This document shows positions 8,123 to 16,393 of a DNA stretch of 53,257 bases, one piece after another. Source of the stretch: Moorena sp. SS36440bin_2 (GTDB lineage Bacteria > Cyanobacteriota > Cyanobacteriia > Cyanobacteriales > Coleofasciculaceae); NCBI GenBank assembly GCA_011524395.1, contig WTKN01000120.1, positions 1 to 53,257 of the forward strand. The letters are read 5' to 3'. The stretch's first letter is position 1. Every line of letters begins with the position of its first letter. The position numbers were made by a program, and so were the translations under genes. The notes below the pieces were generated by a model. It was given only the letters and a program-made list of their open reading frames with translations, was not told the DNA's origin and searched no databases.

Positions 8123-9100
8123 ATGAAAATCTATAGTCGCGCTTTGTATAAGTCAGTGAAATCACTATCCTCTCATGGCTCACTATCAGGGCTAGAGCAC
8201 TATTCTCCTTCTAGTCTCACCCCACTTCTGAGTGCAAAGCACCTTGCCAAACGTCTTATTAAAACGACAGCAATAGCCCTGGCATCGGGTTTTGTAGCCC
8301 TGTGCGAACCAGTGCAAGCTTTACAGGTACAAGTTCAACCAGACAATCCCCAGTTAGGCGATACTTTGTCAGTGGTAATTCAAACCGAAACAGTCGGTTC
8401 ACCACCGACTGTTTCTATGGGTCAAAAGACCTATCCCACCTTTGCAGCAGGGACAAATCGTTATCGAGCTTTAGTACCCACTACCCCATTAGATAAACCA
8501 GGAAAATTGGTTTTGCGGGTGGCTGGTGATGGTAAAGTCAACAACATAGCTGTACCACTTCAAAATCGGTCTTTCCCTGTCCAACGCATCCGGCTGTCTG
8601 GCAAAGCCTCTGCCCCAGCAACCCAATTTGAATTAAATCGGGTTGCCCAATTTAAAAAATTATTGACCCCAGAAAAATTCTGGAATGGTAAGTTCTATAG
8701 ACCCAACAATGCTCGTGTCTCCAGCGTTTTCGGTATTCGTCGCTACTACAACGGTGTCTTTGCTAAAAACTACTACCATCGTGGAGTTGACTATGCCGGT
8801 GGCTTCGGTTCACCAGTAGTAGCACCAGCAGCAGGACGGATAGCACTAGTGGGACGAGAGTCTCAAGGTTTCCGGGTTCATGGTAACACCGTAGGGATTA
8901 ACCATGGTCAAGGGGTACTCAGTATCATGCTGCACTTGAGCCAAATTAAAGTTAAAGAGGGGGATTTTGTTCAAGCTGGCCAGGTCATTGGTAGCATTGG
9001 TTCTACAGGTGCTTCCACTGGTCCTCATCTACATTGGGGTCTCTATGTTCACGGTCAGTCGGTTGACCCGGTACCCTGGAGATGGCAAGGTGTGAATTGA
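8123..9100 (+). CDS. M23 family metallopeptidase (cell-wall endopeptidase-like)
   Basis: M23 (LytM-like) peptidases cut peptide cross-links in peptidoglycan using Zn2+. The C-terminal domain has the zinc ligands HRGVD (His219, Asp223) and HLHWG (His302, His304), so it should be active rather than an EnvC-like regulator. The N-terminus carries a long basic stretch and then a hydrophobic segment ending GFVALCEPVQA (about 52-66), consistent with a signal peptide and export. Between them lies a beta-rich region of about 110 aa (VQVQPDNPQLGDTLSV) common to cyanobacterial M23 proteins. The ATG at 8123 has a weak ribosome-binding site; a later start nearer the signal peptide is possible. It is divergent from the CaCA-like gene. 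Confidence 0.88.
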   Translation: MKIYSRALYKSVKSLSSHGSLSGLEHYSPSSLTPLLSAKHLAKRLIKTTAIALASGFVALCEPVQALQVQVQPDNPQLGDTLSVVIQTETVGSPPTVSMGQKTYPTFAAGTNRYRALVPTTPLDKPGKLVLRVAGDGKVNNIAVPLQNRSFPVQRIRLSGKASAPATQFELNRVAQFKKLLTPEKFWNGKFYRPNNARVSSVFGIRRYYNGVFAKNYYHRGVDYAGGFGSPVVAPAAGRIALVGRESQGFRVHGNTVGINHGQGVLSIMLHLSQIKVKEGDFVQAGQVIGSIGSTGASTGPHLHWGLYVHGQSVDPVPWRWQGVN

Positions 9101-9527
9101 CCTGACCCCAGCCCATCACTTAAGTGGATCACCTATACAATAACTAAGCCAGCACATTTTTTATCATAGATAAATCTAAACATCAAGGGTAAAGGTTAAA
9201 GGAAACCGGCAAGACGGAAAAATTTTCTTTCCTCTTGCCTGTTCCCTATGGGTTAGCTGTTAACTTGTCCTGTCCTTAGGACAAGGGTGGTTATTGACGA
9301 CTACTCCATAAATTCCTCGTATTTGTAGTTAGTCATGGTATCAAGCCCTATGGCTAACTTACTTTTTTTGATTTTACTAGGAAATCCCACTACCCACTGA
9401 CTCCGCTTCACGAAATCCCCAAGATTCACCCATCGGTATCAGCTTAATCAGATCAAGACGAAGCTAAATTCCTAGATTATACTATTAATTATTTTGACAA
9501 TTAAATCAATAGCTATTAAATCTACTC
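9101..9527. other. Intergenic region with small hairpin
   Basis: No gene is seen. An 8-bp perfect stem (CTTGTCCT/AGGACAAG with a 6-nt loop) lies at 9264-9285 but has no T-run. The last 100 bp are AT-rich and probably hold the promoter of the ComFB-like gene. Confidence 0.4.
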
Positions 9528-10097
9528 ATGAGAATTGAGCAAATTGTAGAAAAAGCGTTGAAAGATGGCTACTTAACTCCCCTGATGGAGAGTGAGGTCG
9601 GTCGCCTTTGTGACACAGCTTCGGAACTCTCCATAGAAGAATATATGGCATTAGACAAGCTGATGGGGGCGCTTCTATCTGGTGAGGTGGTTACAGTTGC
9701 TCGCAAGCAGTTTATCAATGTCATGGAAGAGTTGGTATTAAGCGAAGCAATTGATCAAGTTACCAAGATAGAAGACAAGAGCGATCGCTTTCTGGAGGTA
9801 GGAGATATTGCTGCCTATGCCCTCAATAGACTGCCCCCTCTGTATGCCACTACCGAAAAAGGTGCTCAATACCAGCGTAAAAGAGCAAAGCAAGACCTAA
9901 TGGATTTAATTAACCATCAAGTCAAGGATGCCATAGCCAAATACCTAGAGCGACCTGATTTTGGCGCTGATCGCCAAGCAATCCGCAAAACAACCAGCAA
10001 AGATCTGATGGGACAGATTAGTAACATGTTAGAGGGCTGTGCTCCAGGCTTTGAGCCCAAGCCTCAGCGCTCAAATGGATTACATGGATTACGTTGA
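9528..10097 (+). CDS. ComFB-like late competence development protein
   Basis: The 189-aa protein contains the ComFB domain of cyanobacteria, recognisable by EDKSDRFLEVGDIAAYALNRLPPLYATTEKGAQYQRKRAKQ-type sequence in the middle and a preceding helix NVMEELVLSEAIDQV. In Bacillus comFB sits in the comF operon. In cyanobacteria, ComFB-type proteins have been described as c-di-GMP receptors (CdgR) that influence cell size and competence; that is literature knowledge, not visible here. The N-terminal 65 residues form an extra helical region (EYMALDKLMGALLSGEV). It is soluble, stands alone and has no competence gene beside it. Confidence 0.8.
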   Translation: MRIEQIVEKALKDGYLTPLMESEVGRLCDTASELSIEEYMALDKLMGALLSGEVVTVARKQFINVMEELVLSEAIDQVTKIEDKSDRFLEVGDIAAYALNRLPPLYATTEKGAQYQRKRAKQDLMDLINHQVKDAIAKYLERPDFGADRQAIRKTTSKDLMGQISNMLEGCAPGFEPKPQRSNGLHGLR

Positions 10098-10159
10098 GTC
10101 AGTGTTAACAGTTTATGGTTAAAAAATTTTTTTAAAGTACAGTTTTTAACTTTAGATGT

Positions 10160-10888
10160 TTAATGTCTCACAATTACTGGTGTTCCTAGACTGACCTGCT
10201 CATACAACTGTTTAATATCCTGGTTGAGCATCCGTAAGCAGCCGTGGGAAACCGCTTTGCCGATTAGCTCTTCTTCATCAGTGCCATGAAGCCCGATTTG
10301 ATGTTGTCCATCAGACCAAAAACCAATCCACCTTTCTCCTAAAGGATTATCAGCTCCAGGAGGTATGAGTTCACCAGTAATCGGTTCTTTCCAAATAGGG
10401 TTGGGTTGTTTGCGAATAATTTTGAAACTGCCAGTGGGTGTATCCCAACCGGGTTTACCAATAGCAATTGGGTGGCTCTGGAGCAATTGTTCTCCCCAGT
10501 ACAAATAGACCGTAGTATCACTCAAATCCACAACTACCTGGTAAGTAATAGCAGCAATTGCGTCAGTTAGATAAGAGGTGGCTGGTAAAACCTTGGGAAT
10601 TTTTGATTTGAGTCTCTTTGGGGTTACCTGAGGTTCTACCAGATCTTCTGAGGCTGTATTTTCGGATGACAACAGTGCTAGTTGTGGGTATACTGAAGAA
10701 GTTTTTGTCAACGTCTTATGTGTATCTAGTCGTGCTATGGTCAACCGAGAGGTTGCTGGCAAGACCTGGCTAATCTCAGGTGTAAGTTGCTTCAGCTTAA
10801 GCTGTGGTAGTTTAGCTGAGATTAACAATCCTGCTGACCCAAAGCAAAATACCATTAAGGTGGTGTTAATTGAGTGGGAGATGGCCAT
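10160..10888 (-). CDS. L,D-transpeptidase (YkuD family)
   Basis: YkuD-domain enzymes make 3-3 peptidoglycan cross-links or attach proteins to the wall using a catalytic Cys. The motif IGLHGT followed by SHGCLRM is present in the C-terminal half, giving the His and the nucleophilic Cys. The N-terminus has a hydrophobic segment (TTLMVFCFGSAGLLISA) that would anchor or export the 242-aa protein. About 90 variable residues lie between anchor and domain; two words there nearly repeat (EISQVLPATSRLT and IPKVLPATSYLT), suggesting an internal duplication of about 70 residues. It is convergent with the ComFB gene and divergent from the sigma factor gene. Confidence 0.9.
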   Translation of the reverse strand: MAISHSINTTLMVFCFGSAGLLISAKLPQLKLKQLTPEISQVLPATSRLTIARLDTHKTLTKTSSVYPQLALLSSENTASEDLVEPQVTPKRLKSKIPKVLPATSYLTDAIAAITYQVVVDLSDTTVYLYWGEQLLQSHPIAIGKPGWDTPTGSFKIIRKQPNPIWKEPITGELIPPGADNPLGERWIGFWSDGQHQIGLHGTDEEELIGKAVSHGCLRMLNQDIKQLYEQVSLGTPVIVRH

Positions 10889-11064
10889 AATTAATTTAAT
10901 TAATAGTTAATAGTTTATTAATAGTTAATAGTTAATTGGCTGTTTGCTGGCTCAGTCCACTACTAGGGTAAAAATATAAGATAGACTAGTGCTCGATGAG
11001 CGGGAACCAATGGCAGAAGTTGGGAGTCAATGAGAGGAAGAAAGTTTTAGAAGCTATTCCAATC

Positions 11065-11718
11065 ATGAGTCAACCAATTTCTCTATCCTGGTCAACAGAG
11101 GTAACACTTCCTCAACTGCCGGTGCAACCTGAGAAACTCTCTAACTATGATTTGGTTTTACGCTGTCAGGAAGGGATCAGTCCTGACCGCACAGCGTTTG
11201 CTGAGCTACTACGTCGGTATCAGTCCCACGTGGATAAGATTTTGTATCACTTAGCACCAGACTGGCAAGATCGTTCCGATTTAGCCCAAGAGGTCTGGAT
11301 TAGGGTTTACCGTAATATTAAACGACTTAACGAACCAGTCAAGTTCAAAGGTTGGTTAAGCCGTATTGCCACCAATCTGTTCTATGATGAGCTACGCAAA
11401 CGCAAGCGGGTAGCCCATCCCCTGTCTCTGGATGCACCACGTCACATGGATGATGGCGAGATGGATTGGGAAATTGCTTCAGCAGAGCCTGGTCCAGACG
11501 AAGATATGACGACCAGAGAGTTTTATGAGCAACTGCACGAGGCAATCTCAGAGTTGCCAGAAGTGTTCCGTACTACCATTATCCTTAGGGAAATCGAAGG
11601 TATGGCTTATGAAGAAATTGCCGAAATTACTGGCGCTTCTCTCGGAACCGTTAAGTCTAGAATTGCTAGAGCAAGAGCAAGATTGCAATCTCACCTGCAA
11701 GCTTATCTAGATTCCTAA
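11065..11718 (+). CDS. sigG: ECF-type (group 3/4) RNA polymerase sigma factor, SigG-like
   Basis: The 217-aa protein has sigma region 2 (AFAELLRRYQSHVDKILYHL to FKGWLSRIATNLFYDELRKR) and region 4 (LPEVFRTTIILREIEGM with the helix-turn-helix EEIAEITGASLGTVKSRIAR), with no region 1 or 3. The opening SNYDLVLRCQEG...DRTAFAELLRRYQSHVDK is what I remember of cyanobacterial SigG. I chose the ATG at 11065, where family members begin (MSQPISLSW); the ATG at 10996 adds 23 unsupported residues. A membrane anti-sigma gene follows 205 bp downstream, the usual arrangement for an envelope-stress regulator. The SigG assignment is a family-level judgement. Confidence 0.85.
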   Translation: MSQPISLSWSTEVTLPQLPVQPEKLSNYDLVLRCQEGISPDRTAFAELLRRYQSHVDKILYHLAPDWQDRSDLAQEVWIRVYRNIKRLNEPVKFKGWLSRIATNLFYDELRKRKRVAHPLSLDAPRHMDDGEMDWEIASAEPGPDEDMTTREFYEQLHEAISELPEVFRTTIILREIEGMAYEEIAEITGASLGTVKSRIARARARLQSHLQAYLDS

Positions 11719-11923
11719 ACATCAGTATAGTTACTTAATAATATCTCAAATTTTTACAAGGCTTGCTTAATCATATCTTTATCTAAATCCCCGGATTTAA
11801 CCAGACAAGCTTGATCAGATCTTTATCTATTAGCAGGATTTCCTGTATGGGTTATTCCCTTAATATAAAAAATATGGGAGATCTAGTGTGGGGAGTTTAC
11901 TATGACTCGTTGGTGATGAGAAA

Positions 11924-12454
11924 ATGACCTCTAAATTTAACCCTGATAACACTTATGGGCAGGAATCTGCCAAAGATATGGATTCCCTCAAACGCAATCG
12001 CTTTCAATTAATCAGTGCTTACGTTGATGGGGAAGTAACATCAGCAGAGCGCTCTGAAGTGCAGCAGCTATTGGCAACTGACCCAGATGCCAAACGATTA
12101 TACAATCGACTGGTGATGCTACGTCAGGCCTTCCGAAGCATGCCCGTCCCACCAACAGAGCAACCAGCTCAAGAACTGGCACAGCAAGTTTTCTCAAAAA
12201 TTGACCGCCGCCGGAATCGCCGAAAATTTGTTTGGGGTGGTGCTGCCCTTGCTGCCATGTTTGTCGGTGCAGTTTCGATGATTGTGCCTAATGGCCCCTC
12301 ACCAGTGCAACAGATAGCGGAGCAAAAAGAACCCCTCAGGATTGCTGTGAATCGACCGCTGCTAGAGATACCATTAGCTCCAGTGTCATCTCCTAGACCG
12401 TCAGGATTAACACCAGAAGTTAATGGAAATGTCAACAATCTTAATTTGAATTAA
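11924..12454 (+). CDS. Membrane anti-sigma factor
   Basis: The 176-aa protein has an N-terminal helical anti-sigma domain (FQLISAYVDGEVTSAERSEV...RLYNRLVMLRQAFRSMP), one membrane segment (about 103-121, FVWGGAALAAMFVGAVSMI), and a Pro-rich periplasmic tail of about 55 residues. The domain lacks the His-x3-Cys-x2-Cys zinc motif of ZAS anti-sigma factors, so it is a zinc-free type. By position it should hold the SigG-like factor at the membrane until proteolysis or another signal releases it. The intergenic 205 bp contains two similar copies of CTTG...ATCTTTATCTA, so it could have its own promoter. The start at 11924 is conventional; an in-frame Met at codon 19 is possible. Confidence 0.8.
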   Translation: MTSKFNPDNTYGQESAKDMDSLKRNRFQLISAYVDGEVTSAERSEVQQLLATDPDAKRLYNRLVMLRQAFRSMPVPPTEQPAQELAQQVFSKIDRRRNRRKFVWGGAALAAMFVGAVSMIVPNGPSPVQQIAEQKEPLRIAVNRPLLEIPLAPVSSPRPSGLTPEVNGNVNNLNLN

Positions 12455-12521
12455 ATTAAATTGAGATAAATGGTTCTTCCCTCAGCTTGAAACTAATCAC
12501 TATTTCAGTCCGAGCGCTTAT

Positions 12522-13994
12522 TCATTGTTTAGCTTGTAGTTTCCTTAACAACTCATAAAATGGCTCCCAATTATCTTCCTGAGTAATTGGTTCCCAAACT
12601 GCTTCAATGACAGGTCTAAGTAAAGCAGTTTGCGGATTCTTATCTCGCAGAAGTGCTGACATATCCTTGAGCTGATCAACTGATAAATTTTGTAAAAGGT
12701 GGTGGTATAAATTGCGCCAATCTGCTATGGATGAATACTGAGCATCTGACTCCCAAAAAGATTCTCGGCTCATTATCTGACTAACATCATCTCGCCAACT
12801 CTTATCAAACTGTTGGGCTAATTCAGCAAAGAAAGCGTGATAACCAACCTGAGTATCTTGCAGGAACTGAATCGTTAACCTCAATAACTCTGACTCTTCC
12901 GACTCTGGCAACTGTTCAAATCCCAGTTTATTCAGCATCAAGTGCCGATAATTACGGTAATAATGTTTCCCAAACTCCCCTAAACCTGCTTCCATCTCCG
13001 ATGTTGGCATTACCATCCCTAACGGTTGCTGAAGCATTTCTAAATTTAACTGACAAATTCCAGGTTGATTGCCGTAACTATAGCGCCTGTAATAGTCAAA
13101 GTAAGCAGCGGTAAACTTAGGGTCATAGGTGGGGATAAAGGCATATGGTCCATAATCAAAACTTTCGCCAGTAATAGACATATTGTCGGTATTTAAGACA
13201 GCGTGACAAAAACCCGCTGCCATCCACTGGGCTGCTAATCGAGCCACTCGTTCCACCAACTCAGCGTAAAACTGAGCATACTGCTCCTGTTTCTTATCCT
13301 CCCTAAGGGGGATGATGCTTGGGTAGTACTGCTCAATCACATGGTCTAATAGCTTTTTGATTAAATCCGGACGCTTAAAGTAATGCAGTCGCTCAAAGGT
13401 ACCAAACCGGATATGGGAACGGCTAAAACGTACTATCACTGATGAGCGAGTTGGAGAAGGTTCATCACCCCGCCACAGTTGCTCACCAGTTTCAATCAGG
13501 CTCAGACAACGGGAGGTCAAAACCCCAAGATGGTGCAACGCTTCAGCTGCAAGTACTTCCCGCACCCCTCCTTTGAGGGTCAGTCTACCATCAGCAGTTC
13601 GGGAATAAGGTGTGGTGCCAGAGCCTTTGGTACCAAAGTCGTAAAGTTCCCCATCGATTCCTCTTACTTGACCATAGAGAAAACCTCTGCCATCCCCTAG
13701 TCTAGGGTTATATTCACCAAATTGATAGCCATGGTAGCGCAGGGCTAAAAAGGGTCGAACTCCCTGAAATTTACCGAAAGCTTCGATAAAGTCTTGGTCG
13801 TTAGTGTCTTGGGGATTTAATCCAATACGGGGTAGCAATTGGTCGTTACGAAACCGCAGGACATGCCTAGGAAATTCTGCTGGTGCTACTTCGTCAAAAT
13901 AGTCATATCCCAGGGATTCTAAGGCTGGCTCGTAGTTGAGAGAAAGAAACATATCGATCAGGGTTTTGTAGCTGGCACGGGAATAGGTTTGCAA
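12522..13994 (-). CDS. selO: Protein adenylyltransferase SelO (YdiU/UPF0061)
   Basis: SelO is a pseudokinase-fold enzyme that transfers AMP to Ser, Thr or Tyr of proteins and is linked to redox stress. The 490-aa length is typical. The family hallmarks are intact: [15 protein letters not shown] with the nucleotide-binding Lys, [20 protein letters not shown], and [13 protein letters not shown] followed by FDYGPYAFI, which supplies the metal-binding Asn and Asp. The first 14 residues before [15 protein letters not shown] may be an overextended start, since many family members begin near the LNYEPAL motif. It is convergent with the anti-sigma gene. Confidence 0.93.
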   Translation of the reverse strand: MQTYSRASYKTLIDMFLSLNYEPALESLGYDYFDEVAPAEFPRHVLRFRNDQLLPRIGLNPQDTNDQDFIEAFGKFQGVRPFLALRYHGYQFGEYNPRLGDGRGFLYGQVRGIDGELYDFGTKGSGTTPYSRTADGRLTLKGGVREVLAAEALHHLGVLTSRCLSLIETGEQLWRGDEPSPTRSSVIVRFSRSHIRFGTFERLHYFKRPDLIKKLLDHVIEQYYPSIIPLREDKKQEQYAQFYAELVERVARLAAQWMAAGFCHAVLNTDNMSITGESFDYGPYAFIPTYDPKFTAAYFDYYRRYSYGNQPGICQLNLEMLQQPLGMVMPTSEMEAGLGEFGKHYYRNYRHLMLNKLGFEQLPESEESELLRLTIQFLQDTQVGYHAFFAELAQQFDKSWRDDVSQIMSRESFWESDAQYSSIADWRNLYHHLLQNLSVDQLKDMSALLRDKNPQTALLRPVIEAVWEPITQEDNWEPFYELLRKLQAKQ

Positions 13995-14085
13995 ATGAAT
14001 AGTTTTTTAGTTACCACAAAGACCCAAAAAATCACAAACATCCTAAGATTATAAACGAAGGAAGAAAGCAGATTTGATCTAAGAT

Positions 14086-14337
14086 ATGCCTAATTCTATA
14101 ATGTTCCAGGAAGATGGGTATGTAGTTCTCGAAACTAATCAGCCAGAGGTGATTCTGACTGCAATGGAGTTAAAGTCAAAGTTAATGGCAATCTTGGCAA
14201 ATCGTCAGGATGATTTGCCAAGGGATTTGCAGCATTTGACCTCTTTAGAGGAGCAAGGACAGTATTTGATGGAGACCAGCTGTGAATTAGATGTAGGACC
14301 TGGAGAGTATTTACAGTGGTATGTAGTGCGCCTCTAA
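14086..14337 (+). CDS. Crr7-like protein (NDH-1 associated)
   Basis: This 83-aa protein matches the Crr7 (chlororespiratory reduction 7) family: MFQEDGYVVLETNQPE at the start, DLPRDLQ in the middle and QYLMETSCELDVGPGEYLQWY-type sequence at the end. In plants CRR7 is needed for the chloroplast NDH complex, a photosynthetic complex-I relative; a role with cyanobacterial NDH-1 is inferred from that. It is soluble with no targeting signal. It starts 91 bp from divergent selO and ends 6 bp before a nested palindrome that separates it from the convergent DUF2854 gene. Confidence 0.82.
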   Translation: MPNSIMFQEDGYVVLETNQPEVILTAMELKSKLMAILANRQDDLPRDLQHLTSLEEQGQYLMETSCELDVGPGEYLQWYVVRL

Positions 14338-14342
14338 AAACT

Positions 14343-14419
14343 ATACCGACAACAGAACAGCAACGCTGAGCGCCGATGTCTAGGCAAGAACTCGGCGCTC
14401 AGCGTCACGGGGCGGTATA
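14343..14419. terminator. Nested palindrome between convergent genes (bidirectional terminator or REP-like)
   Basis: A perfect 14-bp stem ACGCTGAGCGCCGA (14363-14376) pairs with its complement at 14392-14405 around a 15-nt loop. It is nested inside a second inverted pair TATACCG (14343-14349) / CGGTATA (14413-14419). It lies just after the crr7 stop, between two convergent genes, where a bidirectional terminator is expected. There is no clear T-run, so a palindromic repeat element is the alternative. Confidence 0.6.
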
Positions 14420-14484
14420 TGACCGACTGTTTAAACTGAGAATCCCCGTCTAGGTAACAGCGGGGAGCTTTAAAGGTAAGGTCT

Positions 14485-15048
14485 TTACACGCTGGTGCTT
14501 TCTTCGGGTATTGCCACTAGTGTTACATCCACCTGGTCTTCTTCAAGTTCGGTTAAATCTACTTTAATACCAGGTCCAAAGAATTTTTCCAGTTTTTCCT
14601 GCTTTTTGAGCCAAGTCTCAAAAGGAATTAGTGGGGAGTCAAATTCGAGAATTAAGGCATAAGCACCATCCACCGAAGTTTCTCGTAACCCCATCAACAC
14701 AGGTCTTTCTTCATCAGTAGGAGATAAACCAAGGCTTTCCAAGGAACTATCTAGATGGGCTTCTTGACCATAGCGATATCGCATTACGTCTTTGCGAATC
14801 TGGTTTTGGATTGGGGTGGCGCTTTGCTCTCGCAGCGTCAGGACTTCAGGAATTGTTGGTTGGCTTAATTCCACAGGCTTTAACTCCGCAGCTTTGAGGG
14901 CAAGACCTCCTAGTAGAATCGGAATTCCGTAAAAGAATCCCACTAGATTCAGGGTGGCATTATCGGTAGCGTAGGCAACAAAGCCGATTACGGTCAGTAA
15001 TCCACCAATGACTAGACCTACAGTTCCTAGGGAAGTTCGGGGTAACAT
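14485..15048 (-). CDS. DUF2854 family membrane protein
   Basis: The 187-aa protein has two N-terminal membrane helices (about 8-27 and 33-52; LGTVGLVIGGLLTVIGFVAY and LNLVGFFYGIPILLGGLALK) followed by a soluble domain with GLRETSVDGAYALILEF and FFGPGIKVDL. This is the DUF2854 family shared by cyanobacteria and plant plastids. A thylakoid or plasma membrane location is likely. The function is not established as far as I know. It is convergent with crr7. Confidence 0.82.
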   Translation of the reverse strand: MLPRTSLGTVGLVIGGLLTVIGFVAYATDNATLNLVGFFYGIPILLGGLALKAAELKPVELSQPTIPEVLTLREQSATPIQNQIRKDVMRYRYGQEAHLDSSLESLGLSPTDEERPVLMGLRETSVDGAYALILEFDSPLIPFETWLKKQEKLEKFFGPGIKVDLTELEEDQVDVTLVAIPEESTSV

Positions 15049-15362
15049 TATTTAGCTATGTAACAGAAATAACTCCAGCTTTATTATCCTAGAGTGGTGG
15101 TCAAGTCATAGAAGTTGACAAAATTACCAATATATGGTTATGGGTGAATTTTATCCACTCCTATCTGCCCTATCCCCCATCTTCCTATCATTACATGAAC
15201 CCAATACTCTGATTACTGGCTTGACCGATATTTCTGAGTCTAGGTAAGTAAAAATGAACTAATAATTGCACCAAGTCTTTCTGTTAAATACCTTATTACC
15301 CGTTTTTATGATAAAATTCTGATCGTTATCAGAAAATTATTGTAGATAAGAGATAGCCAAAA
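15049..15362. promoter_or_regulatory. Intergenic region with short palindrome upstream of 56-aa ORF
   Basis: TTCTGAT-CGTT-ATCAGAA (15317-15334) is a perfect 7-bp inverted repeat 29 bases before the ATG of the small ORF. It could be an operator or part of the 5' leader. The rest of the region shows no gene or repeat array. Confidence 0.35.
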
Positions 15363-15533
15363 ATGGAGTTGGAAAAAATTAAGGAGCGAATTACCTTAAT
15401 CACTAGTAAACGGGAATCGTTGTTACGGCTTCTGGAGCAACCCGATTTGGGAACCCTCAGGATTGATGTTAATCAGGCTCTCGAAGAGCTCGATGACCTA
15501 ATCGATGAATTTAAGCGTACTTTCCCCGAATAG
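15363..15533 (+). CDS. Small hypothetical protein (56 aa)
   Basis: The ATG at 15363 opens a 56-codon frame ending in TAG at 15531-15533. The product is strongly charged and helical, starting MELEKIKERITLITSKRES and ending ALEELDDLIDEFKRTFPE, with heptad-like leucine spacing (LLRLLEQP, LEELDDLI). It looks like a small soluble coiled-coil or helical-hairpin protein. Charge pattern and codon use resemble real cyanobacterial genes rather than random sequence, and it fills an otherwise empty region. I cannot name the family or assign a function. It is convergent with the response-regulator gene. Confidence 0.6.
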   Translation: MELEKIKERITLITSKRESLLRLLEQPDLGTLRIDVNQALEELDDLIDEFKRTFPE

Positions 15534-15669
15534 AAAGGCTAACTGATTCCTAAAAAAATTGGCGTTGCTGATTAGTGGAATAACTAAAGGTAATAGATAA
15601 TTAGGAAATCAGCTTACTATAACTGCATAATTCCTTAGTTTTGCAGCGCCTTATTTTAGTTTTCGTTTC

Positions 15670-16092
15670 TCAGCTAATTTTAGCTAGTGGTTGTAGACGG
15701 TTAACTTTATCCCTACCCATTTCTCTAACTAAATTAATTAGATCTGAGGTGGCAACATCTTTCCTACAGAATATATCTACGGGAGCAGTTTGGCTCATCA
15801 CCTCAATTTGGGGGTCTTCTACTGAAGAGTAGGCAATGATTTTAGTCTCTGGCTCTAAGCTTTTAATCCGGGTGGCTGCACTGAGACCATCCATCATAGG
15901 CATTTGTAGATCAAGTACAATCACATCGGGGCGATGGCACTCTACCATATCAATGGCTTCTTTCCCGTTACTAGCAAGAGCAACTATCTCAATATTCTCC
16001 TGAGCAGAAAATGCTAACTGAAGGCTATATCGAGTTAATTCATGGTCGTCAACTACAAGAACTCGCAAGGCAGGATGCTGACATGACAACAT
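15670..16092 (-). CDS. Single-domain response regulator (receiver only)
   Basis: This 140-aa CheY-like protein has the acidic pair in VVDDHE (15-16), phospho-acceptor Asp61 in VIVLDLQMPMMDG, the switch Ser in AYSS (89-90) and the conserved Lys111 in FCRKDV. It resembles the receiver of NarL/FixJ regulators but stops before any helix-turn-helix. No histidine kinase or output gene is next to it, so the partner is unknown. The C-terminal tail MGRDKVNRLQPLAKIS is short and basic. The start at 16092 is an ATG; MLSCQHPALR precedes the first strand. Confidence 0.88.
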   Translation of the reverse strand: MLSCQHPALRVLVVDDHELTRYSLQLAFSAQENIEIVALASNGKEAIDMVECHRPDVIVLDLQMPMMDGLSAATRIKSLEPETKIIAYSSVEDPQIEVMSQTAPVDIFCRKDVATSDLINLVREMGRDKVNRLQPLAKIS

Positions 16093-16347
16093 AGGAAGAA
16101 ACTAAATCATTGTTTGACTTTATTCAGTCTAGTAAGTTATATTCTAACATTTTATCTACCTATCGAAATAATCAACTCATCATTTCATGAAATTATTACA
16201 TTGACTACAATATCAATTTACATTGATACGTAGAACCTGATCTGAGTGATCTGACCTACTATCGAGTCTCCCACCCCCCTATCATATCAATTTACGTTTA
16301 ATACCCATAATCAAAATGTCGGACCCAGGCACCGGGAAATCTAGAGA

Positions 16348-16388
16348 TGGGCAGATGGGCAGATGGGCAGATGGGCACATGGACAGAT
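16348..16388 (+). repeat. Octamer tandem repeat (GGGCAGAT)
   Basis: About five copies of GGGCAGAT, the last ones degenerate (GGGCACAT, GGACAGAT), lie just beyond the 3' end of the DUF3370 gene. This is one of few arrays here with an 8-bp period. Confidence 0.7.
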
Positions 16389-16393
16389 TTTTA

